Assembly (NCBI RefSeq): GCF_030149505.1
Contig: NZ_JASBRN010000045.1
Location: 298,042 to 362,041, forward strand
DNA length: 64,000 nt
Direction: 5' to 3'
Source of the DNA: Nocardioides sp.
Lineage (GTDB): Bacteria; Actinomycetota; Actinomycetes; Propionibacteriales; Nocardioidaceae
The notes below the pieces were generated by a model. The model made no database searches, was not told the origin of the DNA, and saw only the letters and a list, made by a program, of their open reading frames with translations. Each line of letters opens with the position of its first letter. Position 1 is the first letter of the stretch. Made by a program: the position numbers and the translations under genes. Of the stretch, positions 28,015 to 37,262 are shown one piece after another.

Positions 28015-30252
28015 GTGACGTCCACGCGCACAGCGCTCACGTACTGCCGGATCTGCGAGCCGCTGTGCGGGCTGGTCGCCACGGTGGAGGGGGAGCCGGG
28101 GAACGAGCGGCTGGTCTCGCTGCGTCCCGACGACGAGCACCCGCTCAGCCGCGGATACGCCTGCCCCAAGGGCCTGGCCTTCGCTGACGTCCAGCACGAC
28201 CCCGAGCGGGTGCTGCACCCGCTGCGCCGGGTCGCGGGTGGCGCGCCGGGGGAGTTCGAGCAGGTCACCTGGGACGAGGCGCTCGGCGACATCGCCGCGC
28301 GGCTGCGGGAGACCATCGACAACCGCGGCGGCACCTCGGTCGGGCAGTTCTTCGGCAACCCGGTCGGCTTCAACGTCACCGCCGCCCTGTGGTCCGGCGC
28401 GCTGATGACCGCGCTGGGCACCGGCCACCAGTACTCCGTGGGCAGCCAGGACATCAACAGCCGGTACGTCGCCAGCAAGCTGCTCTACGACTCGATCTCC
28501 CAGGTGCCGTTCCCCGACCTGCGCTCGACCGACTTCCTGCTGATGATCGGCGCCAACCCGCTGGTCTCCCGCGGCAGCGGCGTGCGGGCGCCCCGGGTCA
28601 AGGAGCACCTCTCGGCGATCACCGCCCGCGGCGGCCGGGTCGTGGTCGTCGACCCGCGGCGCAGCGAGACCGCGCGGGCCTTCGAGCACGTGTCCATCGA
28701 GCCGGACTCCGACGCGTTCCTGCTGGCCTCGGTGCTCCAGGTGCTGGCCGAGGAGGACCTGGTCGCCTGGGACGCCGTCGCCGACCAGTCGGTCGGCGTC
28801 GAGACGCTGCTCGACGCCGTGAAGCACTTCCCGCCCGAGGCGACCGCCGCGCGGACCGGCGTCGACCCCGCGACCGTGCGCGTGCTGGCGCGCGACCTCG
28901 CTGCGGCACCCCGCGCCGCGGTCTACGGCCGCACCGGCTCCTGCCTGGGCCGCCACGCGACGCTGACCAGCGTCCTCATCGACGCCGTCGCCCTGCTGAC
29001 GGGCAACCTCGACCGCGAGGGCGGGGTGCTGCTCGGTCAGGCCGTCGTGCCGTTCGAGGAGGTCGCGGAGAGGGCGGGTCAGCTGACCTACGACGCCCAG
29101 CGCAGCCGGGTAGGCGACTTCCCCGACGTCATGGGCACCTGGCCGGCCGCGATCATGGCCGAGGAGATCCGGACCGCGGGGCCGGGCCAGCTGCGCGCGC
29201 TGTTCGTGCTGGCCGGCAACCCGGTGCTGACCAGCCCGGACGGCCCGGACCTCGCCGCCGCGCTCGAGCAGCTGGACCTCCTGGTCAGCCTCGACCTGTA
29301 CGTCAACGAGACCAACCGGCACGCCGACTACGTCCTGCCCGCCACGACCTGGCTGGAGCGCGAGGACGTGCCGTTCGCGATCGTCGCCTCCAGCCCGTGG
29401 CCGCACGTCCAGCACACCTCGGCCGTGCTCGCTCCGGCCGGCGAGGCCCGGCACGAGTGGGAGGTCTTCGACGAGATCGCCCGGCGCGCCGGGATCCTGC
29501 TGTTCCTGCCGTCCTGGCTCGGCACCCTCACCGCTCCGCTGCGGTACGCCGCTCGCCGGATCGGTCTGCGGACGACCCCCTGGACGCTGGTCGACCTGCT
29601 GCTGCGCACGGGCCCGCACGGCGACCGGTTCGGGCTGCGGCGTGGCGGGCTCAGCCTCCGCGCGTTGCGCCGGCTGCCGCGCGGACGGATGCTGCCCCCG
29701 CCCCGGGGCGGCCGGCTCCCCGAGGTCGTCCGGCACCCGCACGGCAAGGTCGACCTCGCGCCGCCGCAGCTCGCGGCCGAGTGGGACCGGCTACGGTCGG
29801 GACTGTACGAGACCCGCGACCCGGCGTACCCCCTGCGGATGATCGGGCTGCGAGAGATGCGCTCGCAGAACTCCTGGATGCACAACAGCCCCACGCTGAT
29901 GAAGGGCCGCAACCGCCGCCACACCGCCCGCATCCACCCCGACGACGCCGCTGTCGCCGGGTTGGTCGACGGCGCCCCCGTGCGGATCCGCTCCGCGCTC
30001 GGCGCCATCGAGACCCTCGCCCACCTCACCGACGAGGTGCGCCCGGGCACGATCGCGGTCCCGCACGGGTGGGGCCACGCCGCGGGCTGGAGCACCGCCA
30101 ACGCCGCCGGCGGCGCCAACAGCAACGAGCTGGCCTCCTCGCGCGTCGAGGACGTCGAGCACCTCGCCGGGATGGCGCTGCTCAACGGGGTCCCGGTGGT
30201 GGTCGAGCCGGTCCGAGCCGGTCCGGGTGGGACCGTCGGGCCCGTCGGCTAG
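28015..30252 (+). CDS. Molybdopterin-dependent oxidoreductase
   Basis: TYCRICEPLCGL N-terminal Cys motif; GANPLVSRGSG; HADYVLPATTWLE; C-terminal molydop-binding domain. GTG at 28015 preferred over 27997, which lies in the box. Confidence 0.88.
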   Translation: MTSTRTALTYCRICEPLCGLVATVEGEPGNERLVSLRPDDEHPLSRGYACPKGLAFADVQHDPERVLHPLRRVAGGAPGEFEQVTWDEALGDIAARLRETIDNRGGTSVGQFFGNPVGFNVTAALWSGALMTALGTGHQYSVGSQDINSRYVASKLLYDSISQVPFPDLRSTDFLLMIGANPLVSRGSGVRAPRVKEHLSAITARGGRVVVVDPRRSETARAFEHVSIEPDSDAFLLASVLQVLAEEDLVAWDAVADQSVGVETLLDAVKHFPPEATAARTGVDPATVRVLARDLAAAPRAAVYGRTGSCLGRHATLTSVLIDAVALLTGNLDREGGVLLGQAVVPFEEVAERAGQLTYDAQRSRVGDFPDVMGTWPAAIMAEEIRTAGPGQLRALFVLAGNPVLTSPDGPDLAAALEQLDLLVSLDLYVNETNRHADYVLPATTWLEREDVPFAIVASSPWPHVQHTSAVLAPAGEARHEWEVFDEIARRAGILLFLPSWLGTLTAPLRYAARRIGLRTTPWTLVDLLLRTGPHGDRFGLRRGGLSLRALRRLPRGRMLPPPRGGRLPEVVRHPHGKVDLAPPQLAAEWDRLRSGLYETRDPAYPLRMIGLREMRSQNSWMHNSPTLMKGRNRRHTARIHPDDAAVAGLVDGAPVRIRSALGAIETLAHLTDEVRPGTIAVPHGWGHAAGWSTANAAGGANSNELASSRVEDVEHLAGMALLNGVPVVVEPVRAGPGGTVGPVG

Positions 30253-30262
30253 CGTCGAGCGC

Positions 30263-31207
30263 GTGAGCGAGGCGGGCACCCGACGGGTCTGGCGGCCGGA
30301 CTGGCCCTGCCCGGTCGAGGCGGTGCTGCGCCAGCAGAAGCACGGGGGAGCGGATCCCACGTGGAAGCGCGACGAGGACGGTCGCATCTGGCGCGGCCTG
30401 CGCACGCCTCAGGGCCTCGTCACGCTCAGCATCCACGCCGAGCCGCGGCTGGGCGAGGTGCACGCCGAGGCCTGGGGGCCGGGCACGCAGTGGGCGCTGG
30501 ACCAGGTGCCGGCGATGCTCGGCGGCGAGGACGACTGGTCGGCCTTCGAGCCGCGCCACCCGGTGCTGGTCGAGGCGCGGCGTCGGTTCCCGCACGCGCG
30601 GCTGGGCCGGGGCGGCCTGGTGATGGAGGCGCTGGTGCCGGCGATCATCGAGCAGAAGGTCACCGGACAGGAGGCGTTCGCAGGCTTCCGGATGCTGGTG
30701 CACCGCTTCGGCGAGCCGGCGCCCGGGCCCGGCGCCGAGCGCGGGCTGAAGGTGCAGCCCGACGCGCAGACCCTGCGCACGGTGCCGTCGTGGGAGTGGC
30801 TGCGGATGCACATCGATCCCGCCCGCAGCCGCACCATCGTCACCGCAGCGCGGGTCGCCGACGCCCTCGAGCGCACGGCGACGCTCGACCCCGCCGAGGC
30901 CGACCGCCGGCTGCGTACCCTGCCCGGCATCGGGGAGTGGACCAGCGCCGAGGTCCGCCAGCGTGCCCACGGCGACCCCGACGCGGTGAGCTTCGGCGAC
31001 TACCACGTCGCCAAGGACGTCGGCTGGGCGCTGACCGGCACCCCGTTCGACGACGAGGAGATGCGCGCCTACCTCGAGCCGTGGCGCCCCCAGCGCGGCC
31101 GGGTGCCCGCGCTGCTCGCCATGGCCGGCCTCCATCGGCCCCGTCGGGGTGCCCGGATGTCGCCACGCACCCACCTGCCTGCGCAAGTCACCCGCCACCG
31201 ACGGTAA
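30263..31207 (+). CDS. DNA-3-methyladenine glycosylase 2-like (HhH-GPD)
   Basis: LPGIGEWTSAEVRQRAHGDPDAVSFGDYHV. Confidence 0.85.
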   Translation: MSEAGTRRVWRPDWPCPVEAVLRQQKHGGADPTWKRDEDGRIWRGLRTPQGLVTLSIHAEPRLGEVHAEAWGPGTQWALDQVPAMLGGEDDWSAFEPRHPVLVEARRRFPHARLGRGGLVMEALVPAIIEQKVTGQEAFAGFRMLVHRFGEPAPGPGAERGLKVQPDAQTLRTVPSWEWLRMHIDPARSRTIVTAARVADALERTATLDPAEADRRLRTLPGIGEWTSAEVRQRAHGDPDAVSFGDYHVAKDVGWALTGTPFDDEEMRAYLEPWRPQRGRVPALLAMAGLHRPRRGARMSPRTHLPAQVTRHRR

Positions 31208-31220
31208 AGCCGGTTACCGT
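31201..31220. promoter_or_regulatory. Palindromic candidate operator
   Basis: acggtaa-agccgg-ttaccgt, perfect 7-bp arms immediately before the start codon at 31227. Confidence 0.6.
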
Positions 31221-31226
31221 GACAGT

Positions 31227-32168
31227 GTGACGCAGGTAACGTTCGAGCCGCTCCGCACCGCCACTGCCGACGAGGCCACCCGCTTCTTCGCCGACACCGA
31301 CGCCGTGGCGCTCGTGGAGGCGATCCGGCTCGCCTCCGACGAGGAGCTGCGCCGGCTGGTCGGCCGCGAGGAGATCCGTGTCCCGGCCGTGCGCGGGGTC
31401 CTCTCCCGCCTGCACGAGTACGCCGACCCCGACCGGCTCGCCACCGCGAGCGGCACGGTGCGGATCGACCTCACGCGCGACGACGCGCGGCTCGGGCACC
31501 ACCTGCTGCGCCTGGTGCCCGGCGCGATCGAGGTCGAGGTCGACGTGCCCGCCTCCGCGCCCGCCGACGTCGTCCTGGGCACGGGCGTCACGGGCTTCAT
31601 CCGGCTGGTCAGCGGGCAGGGCGACGCCGCGCTCGACTACCTGGCCGGGCGCCTGCACGTCCAGGGCGACGCCGCGCTGGCGCTCACCGTGGGCGGGCTC
31701 TTCACCATCCCCGGCACCGACGCGGTGGCCGTGGACCCCACCGCGCTCGACCCGGTCGACGTGGCCCGGGCCCTGGCCGGCGTGCCCACCAGCCACGTGC
31801 GCGAGGTGATGTCCGGCGACTTCCGCCCGGTCGTGCTGGACGAGATCTTCCGCCGGCTGCCGGACTTCGTGAACCCCCGGCGGGCCGCCCGGCTCGACCT
31901 CACCATCGGGTTCCGGCTGCTCGGTGGTCCCACCGGCGAGCCCGAGCGCTGGGTCGTGCGGGTCGACCACGGCGCCTGCAAGGTCGAGGCCGGCGACCCC
32001 GGTGGCCACCGCGACGCGACCATCACCTGCGAGGGCCACGACTTCCTGCGGCTGGCCACCGGCCACCTCTCGGCGGTCTCCGGGGTGCTCAAGGGACAGC
32101 TGAAGGTGAAGGGGGAGAAGGCCAAGGCGCTGCAGTTCGCCTCGGTCCTGGACATCCCGAAGGCATGA
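31227..32168 (+). CDS. SCP2 sterol-binding domain protein (likely two SCP2-like modules)
   Basis: ATITCEGHDFLRLATGHLSAVSGVLKGQLKVKGEKAKALQFASVL and an earlier similar module. Confidence 0.75.
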   Translation: MTQVTFEPLRTATADEATRFFADTDAVALVEAIRLASDEELRRLVGREEIRVPAVRGVLSRLHEYADPDRLATASGTVRIDLTRDDARLGHHLLRLVPGAIEVEVDVPASAPADVVLGTGVTGFIRLVSGQGDAALDYLAGRLHVQGDAALALTVGGLFTIPGTDAVAVDPTALDPVDVARALAGVPTSHVREVMSGDFRPVVLDEIFRRLPDFVNPRRAARLDLTIGFRLLGGPTGEPERWVVRVDHGACKVEAGDPGGHRDATITCEGHDFLRLATGHLSAVSGVLKGQLKVKGEKAKALQFASVLDIPKA

Positions 32169-32193
32169 GGTCCTGGTCGGGCGCGAGCGTCAC

Positions 32194-32241
32194 CGGGTCT
32201 CGACGACGCTCGTCGCTGGGGCTCCTCGCTGCTCGACCGGC
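32194..32241. repeat. Intergenic REP-like palindromic element between convergent genes
   Basis: cgggtctcgacgacgctcgtcgctggggctcctcgctgctcgaccggc has partially self-complementary blocks. Confidence 0.45.
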
Positions 32242-32247
32242 GTTCCG

Positions 32248-33510
32248 CTAGAGCAAGGGGCGCAGGGGGGCCAGCACGAACTCCGTGAACTTGCGGTGCA
32301 GGTCCCGGGCCTCCCACTCGCCGATCGTGAGCTCGAGGCAGTGCGACTCGTCCGCGGCGAAGATCGTCTCCATCTGCCCGGCGAGCCCCCGGTCGATGAC
32401 CTCGATGTTGATCTCGTAGTTGCCCGAGAGGCTCAGCCGGTCGATGTTGGCGGTCCCGACGGTGGTCCACGTGCCGTCGACGGTGGCGGTCTTGGCGTGC
32501 ACCATCGCGTCGCGGTAGCGCAGGATCCGCACTCCCGACTCCAGCAGCTGGGAGAAGTAGCCGCGGGACGTCCAGTCGGCCACGATGTGGTTGGACTTCA
32601 GCGGCACCAGCAGCCGCACGTCCACGCCGCGGCGCGCGGCCGCCTTGAGGGCGTCGACGAAGTCCTGGTCGGGCAGGAAGTAGGCCGTCGTGAGCCAGAT
32701 GTTGCGGCTGGCCCGGTTGATCGCCTCGAGGTACATCGAGCGGATCGGGAACATCCACAGCCGCGGTACGTTGCGCTGGATCCGGATCCGCGGCTCCCAC
32801 TCCGAGTGGGTCTCCAGCAGCAGCGGCGGCTCGCTGGGGCGGAACCGGTGCCGACGGTGCAAGTTCCAGAAGTCGGCGAAGGCGCGCTGGAGGTCCCACA
32901 CCCCGGGGCCGGTCACGCGCACGTGGGTGTCGCGCCACTCCGTGGCGTAGGCGTCACCGATGTTGTAGCCGCCGACGAACCCGACCTCGGAGTCGACGAC
33001 CAGGATCTTGCGGTGGTCGCGGCCGTAGCGGCTGAGGTCGAAGAAGCGGAACCCCGCGGCGTACACCGGGTAGCGCAGCACCTTCATCGTGCGCGGGAAG
33101 CGCTTGAAGACCGGCGAGACGACGAGGTTCGCGAAGCCGTCGTAGATGACGTAGACGTCCACGCCGCGCGCGGCGGCGTCGGCCAGGGCCTGCTTGAACC
33201 GCTCGCCGGTCTCGTCGCCCTTCCAGATGTAGGTCTCGAAGAGCACCTGGCGCTGCGCACCCTCGATCGCGGCGAGCATGTCGTCGTAGAGGTGCTGGCC
33301 GTAGGTGTACGTCGTCACCGTGCTGTCCCCGATCGGCACCTGCGCCGGGGGAGTGATCGGGAAGGGGCCGGGCTTCTTGCCGCGCCGGCGGTAGGAGTCG
33401 ACCAGCGACATGCTCACCGCCAGCACGAGCTGCACCCCGACGATCGTCATGAGGGTGCGCCGGATGGTCCGCAGGACCCGGTCGGTCCAGGGCTGCTGGG
33501 CTGCACTCAC
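32248..33510 (-). CDS. Phospholipase D-like/cardiolipin synthase family protein
   Basis: Two HxK motifs, GRDHRKILVVDSEVGFVGGYNIGD and MVHAKTATVDGTWTTVGTANID. Confidence 0.9.
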   Translation of the reverse strand: MSAAQQPWTDRVLRTIRRTLMTIVGVQLVLAVSMSLVDSYRRRGKKPGPFPITPPAQVPIGDSTVTTYTYGQHLYDDMLAAIEGAQRQVLFETYIWKGDETGERFKQALADAAARGVDVYVIYDGFANLVVSPVFKRFPRTMKVLRYPVYAAGFRFFDLSRYGRDHRKILVVDSEVGFVGGYNIGDAYATEWRDTHVRVTGPGVWDLQRAFADFWNLHRRHRFRPSEPPLLLETHSEWEPRIRIQRNVPRLWMFPIRSMYLEAINRASRNIWLTTAYFLPDQDFVDALKAAARRGVDVRLLVPLKSNHIVADWTSRGYFSQLLESGVRILRYRDAMVHAKTATVDGTWTTVGTANIDRLSLSGNYEINIEVIDRGLAGQMETIFAADESHCLELTIGEWEARDLHRKFTEFVLAPLRPLL

Positions 33511-33532
33511 GGGGCCAAGGTAGTGGCCGGCG

Positions 33533-34174
33533 CTAGACCCGCCGGTCGTCGCCGCGCACGAAGGTGCGCTCGGGGCAGTCGAGGATGACCTGGCTGTGCA
33601 CGACCAGCGGCACGGCGAGGTCGACCGTGCGGGTCACCTCTCGCCCGAGCGAGGTGCCGGTGAGCCGCACCTGCTCGTAGGTGTTGTTGGCGCGCTCGTG
33701 GTAGTAGCGGCAGTTCGTGAACTCGAACTCCAGGACCACCTCGCCGTCACCGAAGGCACTGAGGTCCACGGGCTCGACCGGGCCGCCGACCGGCTCCAGC
33801 AAGGGGTACGTCGGCTCGACGAGCTCGACACCGGTGACCCGGAACGGGACGACCGAGGCGTTGTCCAGCGGCAGCGTCACCGCCATCCGCTCGCCGTAGC
33901 GGTAGTGCAGCGCCAGGGTGCCGCTCGGCCCGTATCCCTCGACCAGCAACCCGTCCGCGACCGGGACCGACGGCACCGGGTCGGCCACGAGCACCGCCTG
34001 GGGCGCCAGCGCCCAGGCGCCCCCGACCAGCGCGAGCAGCCCGCCGACCGCCGCGCCGCGGGCCCGACGGGTACGACGAGGGGCGCGCGCGTCCGCGGAC
34101 GACCCGGCGGGCGGCGTACCCGCGGGGGAGGCGGGGCGGGCTGCCCGGTCGGGGCGGGCGTCGAGCAGGCTCAC
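33533..34174 (-). CDS. Membrane-anchored protein of unknown function
   Basis: 213 aa; N-terminal TM GGLLALVGGAWALAPQAVLV; start overlaps the stop of the upstream NosD-like gene. Confidence 0.65.
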   Translation of the reverse strand: MSLLDARPDRAARPASPAGTPPAGSSADARAPRRTRRARGAAVGGLLALVGGAWALAPQAVLVADPVPSVPVADGLLVEGYGPSGTLALHYRYGERMAVTLPLDNASVVPFRVTGVELVEPTYPLLEPVGGPVEPVDLSAFGDGEVVLEFEFTNCRYYHERANNTYEQVRLTGTSLGREVTRTVDLAVPLVVHSQVILDCPERTFVRGDDRRV

Positions 34175-35964
34175 GACCCGACCTCCTCGTGCCGACGACG
34201 CGCGCCGGCGACCCGGGCCCCGGCGACCCGGATGCCCAGCGCACCGAGCAGCGTGACCGCCACCAGCGCGGCGGGCGTGCCGGGGCCGTCCTCCTCGGGT
34301 GCCCCGGCGGCACGGGTGCCGCCGCGGGCGCCGGTGTCCGCCGCGGGCCGCTCAGGGGTGTCCAGCCAGTCGCAGCCGACCGGGTCGGTGTTGGAGTAGC
34401 GGTCGTAGACCGCGCAGGGCAGCAGCTGGGTGGTCTTCACCAGGTTGCCGATCGGCCACTGCGAGGGGTTGCCGCAGTCGGGCAGCCCCACGGCGTAGTT
34501 GTGGGTGACCTCCTTGCCCGGCGCGGGCAGGTTGTCCTGCCAGCAGTTCCCCTCGCCGGCCTCGTCCCAGTAGAAGTCCATGCCGTTCGGCAGCACCTCG
34601 CCGGAGGGGGAGTAGCCGAGCTCGTTCTTGGTGAAGGCGTTGAAGTTGGAGTTGTCCTGCTGGTGGGTGGGGTCGTAGTCGCCACGCATCAGCGCCGGAG
34701 GGACCCAGAAGAGCATGAAGCCCTGCCGCCAGTTGTCCCAGACCTGGTTGGAGTTGATGAAGTTGTGGTTGCCGATGACCATGCCGCCGGTCCCGACCGG
34801 GAAGCCGAAGGCCGGGCACACGACGCCGTCCTGGTGGCCGACCTCCTGCGGCGTCGCAGCCTGGCACGGCGCGTCCTCGCCCTGAACGAACTGCTCGTAG
34901 TAGTTCTCGTTGTTGCTGTAGATCTTGTTGTCCTCGAACCACCCGTGGTCCTGCGGCATCCCGGGGTGGCCGCCGAGGATCGACTCGACGATGAAGCCCA
35001 GACCGTTGTGGTGGATCCGGTTGTCGTGGACGTAGACGGAGTTGCCCGCGGTGCCGGAGTAGCCCAGCGCGTTGTGGTGCATGGTGCACCGCGTGACCTC
35101 GACCGCCCAGCGGTCCAGCGCCCCGGTCTCGGTGCTACTGGCGTTCACGTCGGCCGAGGAGCCGGGGTAGACCCCGGAATCGCCGTTGTGGTGGGTGTCG
35201 CAGCGTCGGATGACGCCGTGGTCGGAGGCGAAGGTCAGCACGCCGTAGAGGTCGTTGTACGCCGACTCGAAGTCCTCCAGCACGTAGCCGTCGGTCTCGT
35301 GCACGTAGAAGGCGTTCTCGCGGAAGAGCGTGGCCTTCATGTTGCCGAGGTAGAAGCCGTCGGCCCGGTCGGCCTTGATCCCGTTGTGCTTGAGCCAGTC
35401 ACCCTCCTCGGTGAAGCCGCCCTTGAGGTGCACGTCACCGGGCTTCGCGCCGGTGCCGAGCAGCTGCAGGTCGCAGAGCTGGTTGTCGCACTTGATGTCC
35501 GGGTCGGCCGGGTCGTCGCCGGCGATGGTGACGAGGTTCAGGATCTCGCCGCACTCGACGATCTGCGCGTACTCCACGATCCCGCCGTCGTAGCCCTCCA
35601 TGCACGGCACGTCCCAGCTCGGCTGCTCGCGGTAGACACCGGGCAGCACGTAGATGTTGGTGCGCTGCGTGCGCACGGCGTCGACCGCGGCCTGGATGTG
35701 CCGGTGCTCGCAGCGCCTCAACAGCTGCCGGTTGAACGCGCGCAGCTTCGCGCTACCGATCTTCCCAATCCGCCGCGCGGAGTCCTTCTTGCAGACCACG
35801 ATCACGTCCGCGGCCTGGGCCAGCGAGCGCTTCTCGGGCACGGTGCCGTCGCCGGCGGGGAACTGCGACTCGCGCTCCTCGTGGGCGACGGCCGGGCCCA
35901 CGGGGAGCACGAGGACCAGCAGGAGACCGAGCAGGGCGAGGAGGGGAACCAGGACGCGGCGCAT
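34171..35964 (-). CDS. Secreted right-handed beta-helix (NosD-like) protein with C-terminal TM
   Basis: Signal peptide MRRVLVPLLALLGLLLVLVLPVGPAVA; ENAFYVHETDGYVLEDF, YVHDNRIHHNGLGF, VIGNHNFINSNQVWDN. Confidence 0.8.
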   Translation of the reverse strand: MRRVLVPLLALLGLLLVLVLPVGPAVAHEERESQFPAGDGTVPEKRSLAQAADVIVVCKKDSARRIGKIGSAKLRAFNRQLLRRCEHRHIQAAVDAVRTQRTNIYVLPGVYREQPSWDVPCMEGYDGGIVEYAQIVECGEILNLVTIAGDDPADPDIKCDNQLCDLQLLGTGAKPGDVHLKGGFTEEGDWLKHNGIKADRADGFYLGNMKATLFRENAFYVHETDGYVLEDFESAYNDLYGVLTFASDHGVIRRCDTHHNGDSGVYPGSSADVNASSTETGALDRWAVEVTRCTMHHNALGYSGTAGNSVYVHDNRIHHNGLGFIVESILGGHPGMPQDHGWFEDNKIYSNNENYYEQFVQGEDAPCQAATPQEVGHQDGVVCPAFGFPVGTGGMVIGNHNFINSNQVWDNWRQGFMLFWVPPALMRGDYDPTHQQDNSNFNAFTKNELGYSPSGEVLPNGMDFYWDEAGEGNCWQDNLPAPGKEVTHNYAVGLPDCGNPSQWPIGNLVKTTQLLPCAVYDRYSNTDPVGCDWLDTPERPAADTGARGGTRAAGAPEEDGPGTPAALVAVTLLGALGIRVAGARVAGARRRHEEVGS

Positions 35965-36044
35965 GGACCGGTCAATATGAGCGCCGTTCACGTTTGGGAA
36001 GAGCGACGACGGAACCGTCCGCGCGGTGGAGGCGTCCGAGGGGC

Positions 36045-37208
36045 ATGCGGCGATCCCCGGTCCTCGGCTCGGCTCTCCTCCTGCTCTCCCTGGCGGTGGG
36101 GTGCGGGGACCGGGACGCCGCCCCCCGCACGCCGACGGCAGGTACGTCGGGCGCCGGCTGGGTCCGGTTGCCCGACCCGCCCCTGTCGGGCCGGGTGGGC
36201 GCGACCCTCGTCCCGCTCGACGCCGACCGGGTCCTGGTGCTGGGCGGGTGGGAGTGGCTCTGCCCGCCGGGTGCCGACTGCTCCTACCCGGACACCCCGC
36301 AGTTGCGCGACGGCGCGGTCGTCGACCTGCGCTCGGGGGAGTGGACCGCGGTCCCGGATGCGCCGATCGGGCTGTTCCACGCGCCGGCGGTCGTCTCGGA
36401 CGGCTCGGTGCTGGTGCTGGGTGCCCGGACGTGGCGCGACGATCCCGAGCTGCTGGTGCTCGACGTGGACGCAGGCCGGTGGGAGCGCCGCGCGGCGCCG
36501 CGCGGGGTGTGCAGCCGGCTGGTGCCCACACCGACAGGGCTGGTGGCGACCTGCGGGACCGACGAGAACGGCGAGTCACCCGACCGTGCCTACGACCTCG
36601 CGACCGACACCTGGACCGAGCTCCCGGACGACCCGCTCCCGCCCGTCTTCGACCGGTTCGCCGTGCTGGACGGGAAGCGGCTGCTGGTCCTCGGCTCGCT
36701 CATCTCCGAGGTCGGCGACGATGACGCCCGGACCGGCAAGGTGGTGGCGGCACTGGACCTGGCGACCGGCCGGTGGGAGCGGTTGCCGGACGCCCCGGGC
36801 GACGGGTACCAGGCCTGGGGGGTCGGCGACGAGGTGTGGGTGAACCCGCATTTCGGTCCCGAGGGGGGCGGGGTGCTCTCGCTCGACACCGGTCGGTGGC
36901 GGCCGCTGCCCGACCTGCCGGCCGACCCGGACCTGCCCGAGCACATGCAGGGCGACCTCGCGGGGGTGGTCGGGGACGGGACCGCGCGGTACGAGTACGA
37001 CCACGGCTGGGTACGCGACACGGTCGCCGACGCGTGGGTGGAGGTGCCGGGGCGCGGCTCGACGGCGTACGACGTGGGGGTGGTGGCCGCGGGCGAGGCG
37101 CTCGTGGTGTTCGGGGGGCAGGACTGGGGCGTGCCGGAGCGCGACGCCGCCTCGTCGGGCGAGGGCGAGCTGGTGGCCGAGACGTGGGTGTGGCGCCCCT
37201 CCAGGTGA
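36045..37208 (+). CDS. Secreted kelch-like beta-propeller lipoprotein
   Basis: Signal/lipobox LLLLSLAVGCGD; kelch-like repeats (DRVLVLGGW, GSVLVLGAR, KRLLVLGS, EALVVFGGQ). Confidence 0.65.
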   Translation: MRRSPVLGSALLLLSLAVGCGDRDAAPRTPTAGTSGAGWVRLPDPPLSGRVGATLVPLDADRVLVLGGWEWLCPPGADCSYPDTPQLRDGAVVDLRSGEWTAVPDAPIGLFHAPAVVSDGSVLVLGARTWRDDPELLVLDVDAGRWERRAAPRGVCSRLVPTPTGLVATCGTDENGESPDRAYDLATDTWTELPDDPLPPVFDRFAVLDGKRLLVLGSLISEVGDDDARTGKVVAALDLATGRWERLPDAPGDGYQAWGVGDEVWVNPHFGPEGGGVLSLDTGRWRPLPDLPADPDLPEHMQGDLAGVVGDGTARYEYDHGWVRDTVADAWVEVPGRGSTAYDVGVVAAGEALVVFGGQDWGVPERDAASSGEGELVAETWVWRPSR

Positions 37209-37262
37209 GGTCGCCCGCCCGGGTCGGCGCCACTGTCGGCGGTCCCTCGTAGGCTCGGTCGC

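Noticed and set aside
27079-29742. 887-aa minus-strand ORF, and similar long ORFs (14825-18526 5' part, 34189-36843, 36576-39227, 45129-47843, 57644-59713, 61580-63886)
   Set aside because: Antisense or out-of-frame shadows of recognisable genes; low-complexity composition without domain motifs.
37209-37262. SOS box expected upstream of uvrB
   Set aside because: No TCGAAC-N4-GTTCGA-like sequence is visible in this short interval.
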